DNA of 64,000 bases from Ligula intestinalis (taxonomy: Eukaryota > Platyhelminthes > Cestoda > Diphyllobothriidea > Diphyllobothriidae): NCBI GenBank assembly GCA_036362985.1, contig JAYGXS010000004.1:18271964-18335963 (forward strand). The letters are read 5' to 3'. Shown piece by piece: positions 31,855-43,870 of this stretch. The notes beneath the pieces were generated by a model. It was not told where the DNA came from and did no database searches. It worked only from the letters and a program-made list of their open reading frames with translations. Made by a program: the position numbers and the translations under genes. Numbering within the stretch: position 1 is the first letter of the stretch; the number at the start of each line of letters is the position of its first letter.

Positions 31855-34800
31855 CTGGGTGTCTAACGTAAAGACCTGGCAACGTTATTTGTCAAGTGCG
31901 GACGCCGGCGGTACTTCCTGTGCACTCGTCCATATAATCCTTCTCAGTCTTTTGATTTGAGAGCTTTCGGGTTGCCGAAAATCCTACTACGGCCAGACTT
32001 TTAGTCGCACGGACGGCTGATGTGGCCTCGATGGCGGGTACGGTATTCACATATGTGCTCGTCCGAACTAGTACATTCTAGGTGGGCGGTTAAAATAGGC
32101 GTGCTCTATACCAAGGCCGAGGATTAGATTCGTTACAAGGTTTTGCGTCCCGTGTACACACACCTATCCTATCCACTTTCATGCTATGGACAATTTGTTT
32201 CCCTTACATTATCCCGGTGCTGATTTCCTTCATTTTGCATCGCAATCAATGTCTCTAACGTCTGGTAGAAGTGTAGAGACATGGAATCGGCTGTATCATG
32301 GTAAAAAATAACAAGCGCTATTGGTGTTCAACCACAGTGAAGTAAATGTCTGCGCCAGACATCTTAACATTCAAGTGAGTTCATACAAGAATGTGCCCTT
32401 TTCGCATAAGCCGGAAAATACATTAAAATACGTTCTTTTTTAATCGAATCGAAGCAGTTGATTCAATGGTACGATCGACAGCTGCTTGATTTCGTGGGTT
32501 GGCGTCGGACATAGAAAGCTCATATATTGATATGGTACACAGGCCTGGTTATATTTTCGCCGACTTAGCATCAGACAATCTGAAAACCTTTACTGTACCG
32601 AACTCTTCTTACCTAGCCGTAAATGCAATTTATACACTTCATATATTCGTCGCCACATTTCCAGGATCATCTCGGATGCATATAAATTCGGAAAGTAAAT
32701 ATCTTTGCCTTGAACTAGCCTCTGTCCCCTCTTCTCGTAGTATGCATGCGACATTTTGATCCGATTTGTCTGCCTGCTAACCACCATTTCTTTTTTTAAA
32801 TAATTTTGAAACAATGTTATACTGAATACAATAGATAAAGACATTGGAACACCTGCAACTCCATTTGTCTTTCATCCGGCATTTTTATGGGCTGCACGTT
32901 TATCTGCCAAATGTTTGAAATGATCGCTCCTTCCCGGGAGGTGATCTGACGCAAGTTGGAGAGTTGCATTGGGGCTGAAAAATGCGACGACCGTGGTATA
33001 ACGTTTACCATCACGTGAACAAGAGTGGGGGTACCCAGGTGTCCGGTGCAGCCCTGTGCCTTCTTGTGCATACTTGAACGTGCGTATCTGTGGCAGTCTG
33101 ATTCTCGGCTGGGCACCTTTTGACTCGATTCAGAGGTGCTCTCGCTCAATCCGCTGTGGCGACTCCCAAACTCCAACTTGGGATGTAGCCCGGGACGTTT
33201 GCCCCACCTCCGGCTGCCAACAGGTTCCAAACTGTTTTCCGACCATTCTGTAGAGAATTCTCAACTGGCTTCCAACGTCTCCAGCTCATATTCGATACCG
33301 GGTCTGAAAGTCATTGCGTCTGGTGTCTGCCTACGGTTAAAGCGGTCGCGGCATCTCTACTCTAGGCGTCTGCTACAACACTGTGCCTCTGCCTGGCGCA
33401 TGCTTGCACTTACGCCCCTAGCGCCTGTCACCCGTCTGACCATCGGCGACCCTGTGTGATGCACTCGTTGCGTCTAGTCAATCCCCGATATTCAGCCATT
33501 CACAACCCTGAAAACCAGACAATCAATTTCAGGCTTGATAGGGACACATCCTCATTCAGAACAATTTGACGCTTGCTCCGCTGACACCGAGCGTGCGCGT
33601 CTCTCGCCCAGTTTGCTCCAACGTATTCTTCCGCTTTTCTGGGTAAAATGCAATACTCCCACTTAGAAGCATTTTTTCCGGTAAGGATTTGGAATAAGCA
33701 CTAACAACTCCTAAATTGTGCTACCTAGAGGCAACCTTTATACGGCGGGTGAAGCCCGACCTATGCAAAACGTTGGAGCACGTGTTTTACCGAAATTTGC
33801 CTTGGTTACCTCCAGCTCCCAGATTTACATATTTTCTCTTCCTCCTCACCATTTTTGCATTAAAAGACTTTTTCTCCGCTTTTGCTTCCCATATGGCGTT
33901 TTAGGTGGCTAACTCTCTTGATTAGCCCACACGAAGATATGTCATAGCCTTGCTGTTTTGTATTGATTTTTTTTCTGTACGAACTCAAAGTGTTTGATTC
34001 TCTCATTCATTGTTGATATTATGCAGCGATAAATTGCAGCTGATGACCAGTCGTGCTAACTTTTGCGTTATTTCATTTTTTCAGTACTCTCTGCTGGCGT
34101 CTCACTTACCCCTTTCCTACTGAGACAGAATTTTGAAGATTTGATGGAATCCTAATTTAGGTCCCAGAAACTGTTCAAATAACCTAATGTTATCGCAAAA
34201 AAATTGCGCGCCATAAATAAACACAGAAATGTGCTTAGATTGCTTACTTATAAGTTATTGGGTTTGACAGATTTGGACATTTTTTACTTACTTTTTCTCA
34301 ATAGTTTATTGGGTTTATTGATATCCCTAAAGAAATATTTAGTGATAAGGAGGTCATCTACTTTAAATTACCTGAGCTACAACTTACCGTTCTGGAGTAA
34401 GGAGTAGTTAGCCTACTTTAGTTTACGTTTTTAGTTATTTGGTCTTAGTTAGTTACTTTTTAATTTAGTCATTTCCCAATATTTGCATAATTGTAAATTC
34501 TAATTATCGCGCGGTTTTTTTTGAAAAATATTAGGGCATCTACATAATTGTTCCTGTTTTTTCTACTTTCATGAACTTGGTTTTTTAATCATATTCCTTT
34601 TTTGCCAAGATTATATACTCTTAACTTAACCCGGTTCTGTATTACAGGAGGATGGTGCTTTCGCGTGCTGATCTGGGACCTAAACTAGGATTCTACCGAA
34701 TGTTTCCATGATTAGTGCTTGCTCGTGATTTCAGCCGTTGCAAGCTGGTTATTTGGAGATGCTGAGCCTCTTGGGTTCCTCTGTCCAGTGGAACCTGTTG

Positions 34801-35435
34801 TTACTGCTGTTCTCTAGTGTATTTACTTGTGAAGGAAGCAAACAAGCTAAAGCAACAGATAGGCTTAACTTCTGAAAAAAAAATTGTTATCATAGGTCTC
34901 GTCGTAAAATTTCGCGGTTTACCATGAGTGTGTTCCTGATTGGACCCAAATATCGGAAACGGCAATTAAACATTTCAGTACAGAAAACACTAACCAACTG
35001 AACTGTTAGGCCTTCACCGGGAACCGTGGGCTTAATCACACGTGGGTCAAGTTACCGGCCCAGCCTACTCCAACGTCTGGAATCTGCCAATGCTGATATA
35101 GCAAGCTGACTGTCCAAGCGGGATTTCCTCAGCAGTCAATCTTGAATCCGCCAGATGATTACCAGGCACAATTAATTATAAGTTGGTTTTTGGCGTTTAC
35201 TTGAACCATTCATTGACCGCAATACATCTGAACAAGACGATGAAAGAAACAGGATTTAATGGCGTCGCCGAGTGCCATGGACGCCTTTTAAGGTGGTAAA
35301 GGCATGCGTGTCTTTCACGCACACTGAAACCAATGGTTCACAAGGTAGAGTATTGCCAGGGCCAGTAAGGCGACAAGTAAAGCTCAGGAGGACAGTGACC
35401 AAGAGCTGTTGCTTAAGGCCTAAATTTTTCTCGCA
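31855..35435. other. unassigned sequence
   Basis: About 3.6 kb with no supported gene or repeat. The minus ORF at 32817-33230 and plus ORF at 33136-33459 overlap each other and have no recognised domain. 33950-34650 is AT-rich. Confidence 0.4.
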
Positions 35436-35441
35436 AATCAC

Positions 35442-35630
35442 TGACGTCATGTGTGCATTAAAAGTACAAGCATGTGATGACACTAATCCGGACGCATGTT
35501 GCAACGCTGCGCTTCGCGCGAGAACTTGCAGGTGCCTATCAATGCCAGCCTGATTTTTGACCAATCATGGCTGTCCAACCTGGCCAATCCTATTTAAGCC
35601 CGACTCAGATGCGCCCAGGAATTCTCTGCT
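35442..35630 (+). promoter_or_regulatory. candidate RNA polymerase II promoter
   Basis: A palindromic CRE (TGACGTCA, 35442-35449), two CCAAT boxes (35561-35565 and 35584-35588) and a TATA-like TATTTAAG (35591-35598) are in the usual order, with a possible start near 35620-35630. No downstream gene is evident, because a Penelope insertion begins at about 35755. It could belong to a lost gene or to a repeat. Confidence 0.3.
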
Positions 35631-35754
35631 GCGTTCAAAATGCAAGGTTAGAATTGTGATTTAAGAGGTTTGTTAGAAATTTCGTTTTTCAGCTGTGTAA
35701 TGATAAGCTAGCCATATCCCACGTTTGTGCCCCAAACAACTTTGGAATTTTACC

Positions 35755-36590
35755 AATAGAGTTGAATATGCGAGTTCCAGGAAGCAGTTCAGAAGGAGAA
35801 GAAGCGACCACTGGAACAAGAGTTTTATTATCCTGACGTTTTGGATTCCGTCGCGAATCCTTAATCATAGGTAATCGTAGTAAAGTCTGAGACATACGCA
35901 GATAAGGTTGGTACATGCACAGATTGCATGGTATTTATAGTTCTTAACGGTCATTCGCATGCGTACTATAATTGTAAGTTCCTGTAGCCACCGCTTGAAG
36001 TCTTAATTGGTGCGGTAATCGCTCATTAATGGCCGCGATTTTCTTGTCCACGTCGCATGCGGGCTTGGTAATTTCAAGACAATCATGTCCACTCTCGTCA
36101 GGGTTTTTGCTGCGCCCGGTCCTTCCTACGTGACTGATTCTCCTTCTCAGGCAGTGGTTCAGTACGCAATATGGGAACGCCAAATCGTTGCGCGTGTTGA
36201 TGGACTAGGAGGCTGAAGACCATGACTTGAGGAGCTCACGGCTCACATGGTTGTCACCTCTTGCGAGGGTTTCGGCCTCGTCAAACTTGAAAATATGGCT
36301 GAGTCCTGTCGAGCGAGCTCCAAGCTGGGAGATGGCATCTTCCTTCCTCACCGCCGCTGCATGCTCGGCCGTTCGCGTCCGGAGTAATCTTCCGATTTCT
36401 CCGACGTAGATGCTTTGTCCACAATTCACCAGATCCGGTAAAGACTATGACTATGATGCCATTACCTACAATTAAGGATTCCCGATAGAATATGAAACTT
36501 TGGGACAATAAACCTCTTCTTCCAGTTATCGCTTTTTCTTCTTCTTCTTCTACTTCTGAACTCCCGAAAAGGTCAATATGAAGTATTAAG
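35755..36590 (-). mobile_element. Penelope-like element, 3' portion, with inverted partner
   Basis: The minus strand from about 36440 to 35755 contains the end of a GIY-YIG endonuclease, a C-terminal extension, and the 3' terminus with GGATTCGCGACGGAATCC. A plus-strand terminus with AATTAAGGATTCCCGATAG, GAAACTTTGGGACAATAAAC and CTTCTTCCAGTTATCGC lies at 36461-36560. The two are joined head to head at about 36440, so the reverse transcriptase is missing from both. Confidence 0.7.
36205..36429 (-). pseudogene. Penelope-type GIY-YIG endonuclease fragment
   Basis: The translation IYVGEIGRLLRTRTAEHAAA, then LGARSTGLSHIFKFDEAETL, ARGDNHVSRELLKSWSSAS keeps the Y-x-G-x-(T/I)-x-R-x-L...R...H pattern of the Penelope GIY-YIG family. 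This domain nicks target DNA. The frame breaks near 36195 and continues as the 35944-36183 ORF (INTRNDLAFPYCVLN, then HVGRTGRSKNPDESGHDCLE), the same C-terminal extension found in the insertion at 6858. The N-terminal part and the RT are absent. Confidence 0.75.
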
Positions 36591-36824
36591 TAACAGGAAT
36601 GGCTAACCATTTTTTATTTTACCCTTATCTTCCTTATTTCGGAGTCCAAAAACCAGAGGCCACTCCACCACCTTACTAAGGATACGGATTCAACCTCACT
36701 GCGCAGTACCTCAGACATGCCGAACTGTTGCCAATGGACTGACTTCGGTACGGATATGACCGTTCGACATTCACAAGCAATTACTTTTGCTAGGTTCTCC
36801 GCGAAACGGGCGAAGTATCAGTCA

Positions 36825-36915
36825 CTTGCGCGTGAATCAATTTATAGTGAGACAGACTTGCGCGGCATCTACCGCACTCGCTCCCCGCCATCCATGTGAC
36901 TCTGATGGAAAGAAG
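36825..36915 (-). repeat. dispersed repeat R5 fragment
   Basis: The minus strand has GGAGCGAGTGCGGTAGATGC, then CGCGCAAGTCTGTCTCACTA, matching 17175-17225 and 2525-2590. Confidence 0.45.
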
Positions 36916-37009
36916 ATTTCAAGAGCGCAGTAGCTGACAAAGCTAAACAGATGGTAGACGCGTGTCACATACGACCTATTCTCCCCTACATGCACCACGC
37001 TACCATGAC

Positions 37010-37265
37010 GGTGGTTTTGATCTGTAGTCGGCGGCCAATATTGCTGTGTCTGGCTTCCTTGTTCAAGGCCAATTTCCTCAAGGTCATCGATTATCTCAGT
37101 CAGCGCTTCCAGACGCGCTGACCTGCAGACACTTGACCGACTTCGAATCGGACACACACACTTACATCCAAATGGTCACGGCCGCCCAAGCGCCACCTGA
37201 GCATTTCCCTTTTCCCCACCCTCGGCCGATACAGCCTATGCCACCATACAGGACGCCTCTCTAGT
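37010..37265 (+). repeat. dispersed repeat R3, copy c, left part
   Basis: This part includes TCAAGGTCATCGATTATCTC, AGTCAGCGCTTCCAGACGCG and GCCCAAGCGCCACCTGAGC, matching copy b. The right part resumes at about 40783 after element C and runs to 41045 (GCAGTCAGCATTAGCCCTGG, AGCAACTGGGAGTTCTGTAC, GGATTCGATCTGATGATC). Confidence 0.6.
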
Positions 37266-37364
37266 GGGGACCACAGCAGACGCTTCTTCGACCGCGTTCC
37301 CACCCACCCTCCTGGCGGCCAAGTACTGCTGCACCCATCTCCCTACGTTGGATCAGCCCAATCC

Positions 37365-38294
37365 ATGTTTTTGATGACGGAGCAGCCCCTCCCAACTACG
37401 CTGCTCCGACTCCTCCTCCTTGCCGCCGGTATTGAGGCCAACCCTGGACCTCTCTGGTACTGTTCGTTCTACCGAGTCCGCCTGGGCCGCCGCGACTGGT
37501 CTGTACGTTGCGACTCCTGCAATGGTTGGTGCCATCTCCGCTGCAGTGGCCTCTCCAAAGCTGCCGTTTGATCGCCCGCCTTCGTGTGTCCCAGCTGTCC
37601 CTAGCCCCCTCCGGTCTCCATGCCTCCAGCCCGCCCGGTCCTGAACCCAAAGCCTCTGGTCCCCGACCTTGCCTCACCGCCTGGTCTAAAAATCCTCCAG
37701 TTCAACGCCAACGGCCTACTTACCAAGCTTGACCAGCTGCTGGCCTTCGTGCGTTCGCACAGCATAGCTGTGGCGGCTATCCAAGCGACAAAGTGGTCTA
37801 ACTCCACTAAGGTCCCGTCTTGTGCCGACTACACGATCGTCCGTCGCGACCGTGGCCGCAACAAAGGTGGAGGCTTGGCCTTCCTGGTGGACAAATCCAC
37901 TGCCCATCACCAGCTACCTCTGCTTGGTGTCGATCCCACGGAAATTTTAGCGATTTCCCTTAACATTGGCCCGGTGCCGCTAACCGTCGTGAGCGTGTAC
38001 ATCCCTCCAACGTCCAGTTGTCCTCCAGGTTTCACCACCTCTATCACTCCCTACTTACCTTCTGGTGACAGTTTTGTACTAGGTGACTTCAACGCCCATC
38101 TAGAACTGTGGTGCTCCAATTTGGCGGCCGATTCCCGGGAGAAAGAAGTCCTGGCGGATGAACTAGAGCAAGCTCCCTTCGCAGTCCTCAACGAGAACAG
38201 CCCAACGCGGCTCCCACCCAACGGTGCCCCCAGCTCTCCCGATGTCTCCATTGCCAGTCTCAGTCTGGTAGCCTCCACCACCTGGAGCACGTAA
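37365..38294 (+). pseudogene. element C 2A-like/PHD N-terminus and APE endonuclease
   Basis: It starts FLMTEQPLPTTLLRLLLLAA followed by GIEANPGPLW, then the PHD-like finger (WYCSFY, where the second Cys has become Tyr; RCDSCNGWCHLRCSGLS). A TGA at 37569-37571 replaces Trp. The endonuclease continues in the same frame from 37620: ILQFNANGLLTKLDQLL, IQATKW (the metal-binding Glu of QETK is lost), LVLGDFNAHLELW and SSPDVSIASL. It stops at 38292-38294 where element A has a Glu codon. Confidence 0.8.
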
Positions 38295-39628
38295 ATCAGC
38301 CTAGGGAGTGATCACCTCCCTATATTACTCGAATTGGCCACCTCTGCCGACCGTATCAAGGATCCAAACAGGCATTTTATCAACTTCAAGAGAGCTGACT
38401 GGGCAGCGTTCACCGCGGAATGCGAAGCGGGAACCGATCAGCTACCGCCCCTCACCTGTGTCCACAAGGCAGAGCAGGCCGTTCGTCACCTGCTTCTGGC
38501 AGCAGCAAGCCAGCATATACCGAACGGTTGCATCCCCATACTCCGCCCAAACTACCCAAGCGAAGCCTCCCGACTGGAACGAGAGTGAGACGAGAAACGA
38601 GCGCGAGACGCAACTGACCCGCGTGTTGGCGAACTCAACGGCTTGATAACCAAGACCGTCAATGATGTCAAACGGGAACGTTGGTGTGAAAAGTTGCAGA
38701 TTGTAATTTCCGCGGCAATGCAGCTGCCACCTGGAAATTTCTAAGCAATTTGACCAAGCCCCGGGCTGACACACCCAACCAGTCTATTAGCTTCGGGGAT
38801 GGCAAGTTCATCTCCAACAACGGTACGATCGCCGCGAAGATGAACAAGCTATTCTCGCCCCGCTCAGCTCCCAGTCCCAAAAGCCAGCGCACCCTCCTTC
38901 GCCTTTTCCATAAGGCCCCGCCTCCGGACATTTCCTTCTCGGCCGATGCTATCCTCACCACCGTCAGGAAAACGAAAGTCTCGAAAGCCTTAGGACCGGA
39001 TGGCCTGGCTCTTATCTATTTGAGCCATATCGGCCCCAAGGTGGCTGCCTACCTGGCAGCCATTTTCAATCTTTCGCTGGCCAGTTCAATCATCCCCGAT
39101 TGCTGGCGCCAGTACACCATTATTCCCCTGGTCAAAGCTGGCAAGGACTCCAGTAAAGCGACGTCCTATCGCCCGATCGCCCTCCTCAGTCCACTGGCGA
39201 AAATTTTGGAACGACTTCTCCTTCCAATTCTGACGTCTGCAGCGGACCTGTCCAACCACCAACATGGTTTCAGGTCGGGTCGTGGAACTACAACGGCTCT
39301 TTTTGAGCTCAGCGACGCCATCCTCGAGGGCTTCAATCAACAGACGCCCGCTTCGCGGACCGTGGCTGTCTCAAATGACCTGTCACGAGCCTTTGACTGC
39401 GTCCGCCACGATCAACTCCTGCAGGACTTGGTCTCCCTGAACGTCCCGACTGGCCTGGTCCGATGGTTGGCGGCTTACATTCGTGGTTGCCACGATCGTG
39501 TCCTTTTCCGCGGCACTCTCTCCAAGCCCCGTAAGCAGACCTGCAGTGTTCCTCAAGGCTCTGTGCTCAGCCCGACGCTGTTCAACATTTACATGCGGGA
39601 ACTCCCACTCCCTCCGGCACCCGATTAA
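38295..39628 (+). pseudogene. element C linker and reverse transcriptase
   Basis: Immediately after the stop the frame reads ISLGSDHLPILLELA and RHFINFKRADWAAFTAECEA, ending at TGA 38586. After a shift, the 38750-39628 frame gives ALGPDGLALIYLSHIGPKVA, WRQYTIIPLVKAGKDS, QHGFRSGRGTTTALFELSDA, VAVSNDLSRAFDCVRHDQLL (motif A; Ile before the Asp changed to Asn) and CSVPQGSVLSPTLFNIYMRE (motif B). It ends at TAA 39626-39628. Confidence 0.8.
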
Positions 39629-40754
39629 GTGGTATCATACGCGGATGATGTCACCATCTTCTGCCAGCACCATAACATTGATCAGGCTGCACAAGTCCTC
39701 TCGGAATTCATGCCTAATATTGTGGACTACCTCACTCAGCGCGGGCTGTCGATCTCGGCTGCCAAGTCGTCCGTCACTGTTTTTACGCTGGATCTGAAGG
39801 ATTTCAATCGCCACCATATATCATCGTCAACGGTGAGGCTTTACCGTTGGTCCGAAAGCCCATGCTCCTCGGCGTCCGTTTAGATCCGCTCTGCACGTTC
39901 GCAGACCATGCGAGGGATGTCGCAAGCAAAGTGAGCCGGTGCACCAAGGTCCTCAAGGCTCTCGCGGGAACTTCCTGGGGCTGTGCGGAAGAGTTGCTGA
40001 CGACCACATTCAATGCAATGGCCAAGCCGCATCTCACCTATGCGGCATCAATCTGGTCTCCCACAATCAGTTCCTCCAGCCTCCGCCGCCTTCAGTCAGC
40101 ACAGAATGGTGCCCTCCACGCGATCACGGGCTGCTATAAAATGTCGCACATCGATCACCTTCATGCGGAGGTTTCTGTCCTGCCGGTCACCGCACACAAC
40201 AAACTCCTCGGCCAGCAGTTCTGGTGGACCTGTTCACAACCTGGCCATCCGAACCACCATCGTTGCAACGCTCCCAAGCCTAGCCGTAACGTTCGGACAT
40301 CTATCCGAGGTCTCCACAAGGCAGCTGTCGCCTCGTCTCTTTCAGACCTACCCGTTGATGGCTCCGCCATCAGGACAGGCTACCAGCGCCTTCACCAAAG
40401 AGCAGTTGTGGACGCAATATCCAGCTATCATTCCCGGTCCTCCTGGGTGGGTATCCACCTCTGATTGCCACCTCGGAACGTCATCTCCCACGGGTGACTC
40501 GTTGTACCCTGGCGCAGCTTCGTAGTGGTCACTGCATGCCCCTTCACCAGTACCAACACCAGCTGGACCCTTCTATACCCGACTGCTGTCCCGACTGCGG
40601 AGTCTCGCCACATGACTGGCGTCACCTCTTCGTCTGCAGTTCCCGGCCAGGCACCCAACTCACCCCCGAGAACCTTTGGCTCAAGCCGGCCGAGGTCGCA
40701 GCTTTTCTCCGCCTCCTAACTGCACCCAGTTTGGACTCCGGCTGGAACCCCTGA
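39629..40754 (+). pseudogene. element C reverse transcriptase YADD region and C-terminus
   Basis: It reads VVSYADDVTIFCQHHNIDQA (motif C intact) in the same frame. It then shifts near 39820 to LLGVRLDPLCTFADHARDVA and on to LGQQFWWTCSQPGHPNHHRC. After another shift near 40450 it ends with CCPDCGVSPHDWRHLFVC and SLDSGWNP. Confidence 0.8.
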
Positions 40755-41064
40755 TCCAACATGGGCTACCAACCAACCAACACCCCTCTACTGATGTCCC
40801 AAGCATCAATGGGAGAACACTTGAACCTGCTCCGTAATTTTACTGAAGCAGCTGCCACCACTGTCTCACTCTCCCTCTCAGGCATGACTGGCCGCAGTCA
40901 GCATTAGCCCTGGCTTCACCAATTGCCCTAGTCGTCTGCGAGAGCAACTGGGAGTTCTGTACACAATCAGTCTCCTTCACAGGTGCCTTCAGCTTTTTAT
41001 CTTCCACCTAGGATTCGATCTGATGATCTTCGTGCTCTCAGCACCATCACCACTAAGACCACTA

Positions 41065-41200
41065 CAGAGTTAAAATGCGTGAGTCCCATAGAGGTTACAT
41101 TAAAGAGGAGCCGTTGCAGCCAGATTGTTAGTGCTGAGCAGGACTCAGATATCCCATCAATTGGCAATCTTCCAAGCCATGTATTTAAGCGCATTTTTAA
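41065..41200 (+). repeat. dispersed repeat R6, second copy
   Basis: CCATAGAGGTTACATTAAAG, GAGCCGTTGCAGCCAG, then CAATTGGCAATCTTCCAAGC and TATTTAAGCGCAT match 2690-2890. It lies directly downstream of R3 copy c. Confidence 0.5.
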
Positions 41201-41639
41201 AGATCCGGGTGCGCAAGAAATGCGCTAGCTAACCATAAGGATGGGTACCCCAACGCCGGCACCTGGTTTTTGCTTCTTCCAGGCCGCACCAGTCGACTAC
41301 TTGAACCTTTAGACCAGTTGGGGCGCAGTGATTGACGTGCTTTGAGGCGTGCCAACAAATGCGGGTCTGTGGCGGACAGCCAGACTTCCTCGTTCAATGC
41401 CCGCTACCTTGTAGTGACTAGCTGGCGTCGACGTGAACTCCACTAGAATCTCACGATTGCGGTTCTCAACAACTGCGAACAGCCAATCACAGATGCCGCA
41501 AAGCTGATCCTTAGCAAGGTGACGAATAGCAAGCATGCACGCGTGAATTCCTCTCTCTCTCTGCCCACTGGCCTGTCTGCTGTCAAACTGACACTTGGAC
41601 ACAGCTGGCCCTCCTGGCTGGTAGTATGCTCCCAAGTCA

Positions 41640-41800
41640 GATTTATTCCATCTTTTCTCCGTTCCTCTATGTACAAAATATACTGTTCCTACTACTGTGG
41701 TCTCTACCGACTTCTTCTCTACTAAGTAACCATGGTCTGAAGATCGCAATTGCTAGGGTTTAACTTTCTTAACCCCCTGCGATAACGCCACCCCTCGCCC
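41640..41800 (-). repeat. repeat R4 end, copy
   Basis: The minus strand reads GTTAAGAAAGTTAAACCC, then AGCAATTGCGATCTTCAGAC, GTAGAGAAGAAGTCGGTAG and GTATATTTTGTACATAGAGG. It matches 42600-42785. The matching left end was not located for this copy. Confidence 0.5.
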
Positions 41801-41834
41801 AACGCAGCATAGGCCATTATACATGACATCCTTC

Positions 41835-42085
41835 AGGCAGTACAAAATACCTATGGAACGCCACTTAAACTTGCTCCACAATCAAATAAAAGCAGCTGCA
41901 ACCACTTCAGCACTCATTCTCTCTCCCTCGGGCCTGACATGATGCAGTCAATCGTGGTCCTAGTTTTGTCAGTGGCAGTTGTTGCGTGAGACAGCAACTG
42001 GGATTTCTATGCACAGGTGCCTTCTGTGTCAACCTAAGCCATGGGATCTGACTTGATGATTGTAGTGAACTTATTTCAGAAGGTT
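41835..42085 (+). repeat. dispersed repeat R3, copy d
   Basis: ACTTAAACTTGCTCCACAATC, GATGCAGTCAATCGTGGTCC, GACAGCAACTGGGATTTCTA and GGGATCTGACTTGATGATTG correspond to copy c in order. It is not interrupted. It abuts the R4 element that starts at about 42083. Confidence 0.6.
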
Positions 42086-42785
42086 AAGTGAGTTAAATCC
42101 TAGCAACTGCGATCTTCAGCCCCGGTTCCTTGGGAGATGAGAATTCATAGGAGGCCAGAGAGGTTTGGAACAGTTTATTCTTTAAAGAGGGAATGAATTT
42201 GGCTGTCAGACAAGCGAGAAACCGCTGGCAACAGCGCCACGTCTGAAGTGAGGTGATCGTGGGACTCGCTTCAGCGTTTGGAGCGGCTTTTATGTGAGTC
42301 GGCCTTGAAAGGTGAATGGTTATACGGACTGGCTAAACGGACGGACGTATGCAGCCAGTGCATGTGTACCTGTAGCGGCCGCCGCCTGCCTGACGCCTGG
42401 CCTTCCTGTCATGACGTCAATCCGTCTAGACCTCAAGGTCATGGCGGCCGCCAAACTTACTGGCGCGCGAGACACGGGCCACCCAGGTTAATTTCTACCC
42501 ACATGGTGTCCAACCAATCCCAGGCCGACCTAGCCAATAAACACTCTCTCTCTGTCTACTGGCCTGACTGCTGTAAAACTGGCACTTGGGACCCGGGCAA
42601 TTTCCGGGGTGGTCGTGTCCTCCCAAGTCAGACTTCTTCCATATATTCTCCGTTCCTCTGTGTACACAATATACTCTTCCTAACACTCTGGCCTTTCCAA
42701 GACTTCTTTTCAACTAAATGACCACGGTCGGAAGATCGCAGTTGCCTGGGTTTAACTTACTTAACCCCCTGCGATATACTCGTTG
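42083..42785. mobile_element. R4 element with inverted ends
   Basis: The left end (AGGTTAAGTGAGTTAAATCC, then GCAACTGCGATCTTCAGCCC) and the inverse of the right end (GGGGTTAAGTAAGTTAAACC, then GCAACTGCGATCTTCCGACC) are clearly related. The first about 60 bases are well matched, and weaker similarity continues to about 100. The roughly 700-bp unit looks like a TIR transposon without a transposase gene. Partial ends of the same family lie at 14095, 41640, 43580 and 43775. Confidence 0.5.
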
Positions 42786-42789
42786 GCGG

Positions 42790-43575
42790 CGGAGAGCCTT
42801 AGCACATGCTTGCCTGCGCGGCGTGAATCACTACAAAATGATAACAACCACTGGTAAGACCGCCTACAACTCGGTGATTTGACGTAATTTGAACACCTAA
42901 CTATCACAAATGTCTGAGTATCATCCTCAATAACTTGCAACTTGGCTTCATGGTACCGTTTCCCTACAACACTCATCGTGTCCACGGATAGGTAAACGCG
43001 ATTGCGGCCACCCTGCCGTGAATCGAAATTGACATTTTCGACCAACCTCAGCCGTATAGGTAAGTCCAGTCTGATACCCGGGCAATTTATTCGGAGCAAC
43101 CATCCAAACTTGTTGCTATCAGTTCACATCTCTTCTTTGTAGGAGACATTCATCCGCCCAGTGCCAACGAAATATCATCCGTGAGTTATTTTCATGCATT
43201 CAACATGCAAATCTAGATGCACTGATGCATGTTCAAACTTTCGACTCTTCACTCTATCTCAATTTTGCGTCTGGACAACAGTGACGACAGTGCTTCACTG
43301 ACGCATTCGTCTGACTCAGGCCTCACTGGGATACCTTGTGTTCAAAATGTTTTAATGACTAGCTCCAAACGAAGCGCACTTGTGAACACTTGTCGAGACT
43401 AGCTCCAGTCGAACGCACACATGTGAACGCTTACTGCTTCCGGCCTCTGGCATAGTCAATAACAGGCCGATTCACAGATGACTTAATGAGACGACTGCGA
43501 GCAGACATGACTTGAGATGCGTCGCCATAGCGTGCGCCTGCTCGCTTTTCTGACAGTCAATTTCCTACTGCCTAT
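42790..43575. other. unassigned sequence
   Basis: No gene is supported. It contains an internal tandem-like similarity near 43360-43440 (ACTAGCTCCA.(A/T)CGAA.CGCAC repeated). Confidence 0.4.
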
Positions 43576-43579
43576 TGTC

Positions 43580-43870
43580 CATGCCTCCTGTATAGAATAA
43601 ACTGTTCCTTGCACTCTGGCCTCATATGACTTCTCTTCTCCTAAGGAACTGGGTCTGAAGATTGCAGTTGCCAGGGTTTAACTTACCTAACCCCCTGCGA
43701 TACTGTCCTCTCTTCGTTCCAGCGTGCAAACTCACTGGCACACACTGTCGAGGTCACGGTAGCACATCTATAGGAGTTAAGGTTAAGTCGATTAACCCTA
43801 ACACCTACAATGTTCGAGGCCCGGTTCCTTAGGAGATAGGAGAAATCTTGGGAAGACAGAGTAGACGGAG
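43580..43870. repeat. two outward R4 ends
   Basis: A minus-strand R4 end at 43580-43705 (GATTGCAGTTGCCAGGGTTT, AACTTACCTAACCCCCTGCG on the plus strand) is followed by a plus-strand end at 43775-43870 (GAGTTAAGGTTAAGTCGATT, GGCCCGGTTCCTTAGGAGAT). They appear to be the edges of two adjacent damaged elements. Confidence 0.45.

Larger units (their letters stand above)
37266..40782 (+). mobile_element. Jockey/CR1-like non-LTR retrotransposon C, full length, broken
   Basis: The element begins GGGGACCACAGCAGACGC, as in the deleted copy at 31280-31506, and ends after its stop (40752-40754) with GGGCTACCAACCAACCAAC. The one ancestral ORF (from about 37365) is interrupted by stops near 37569, 38292, 38586 and 39626. 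It also has frameshifts between about 38650 and 38750, near 39820, and near 40450. It is older than A and B judging by damage and divergence. The flanks show only an imperfect target duplication (CCTCTCTAGT against CCTCTACTG). Confidence 0.85.

Noticed and set aside
32817..33459. overlapping ORFs on both strands (137 and 107 codons)
   Set aside because: No recognised motif, strands conflict, and no splice or repeat support.
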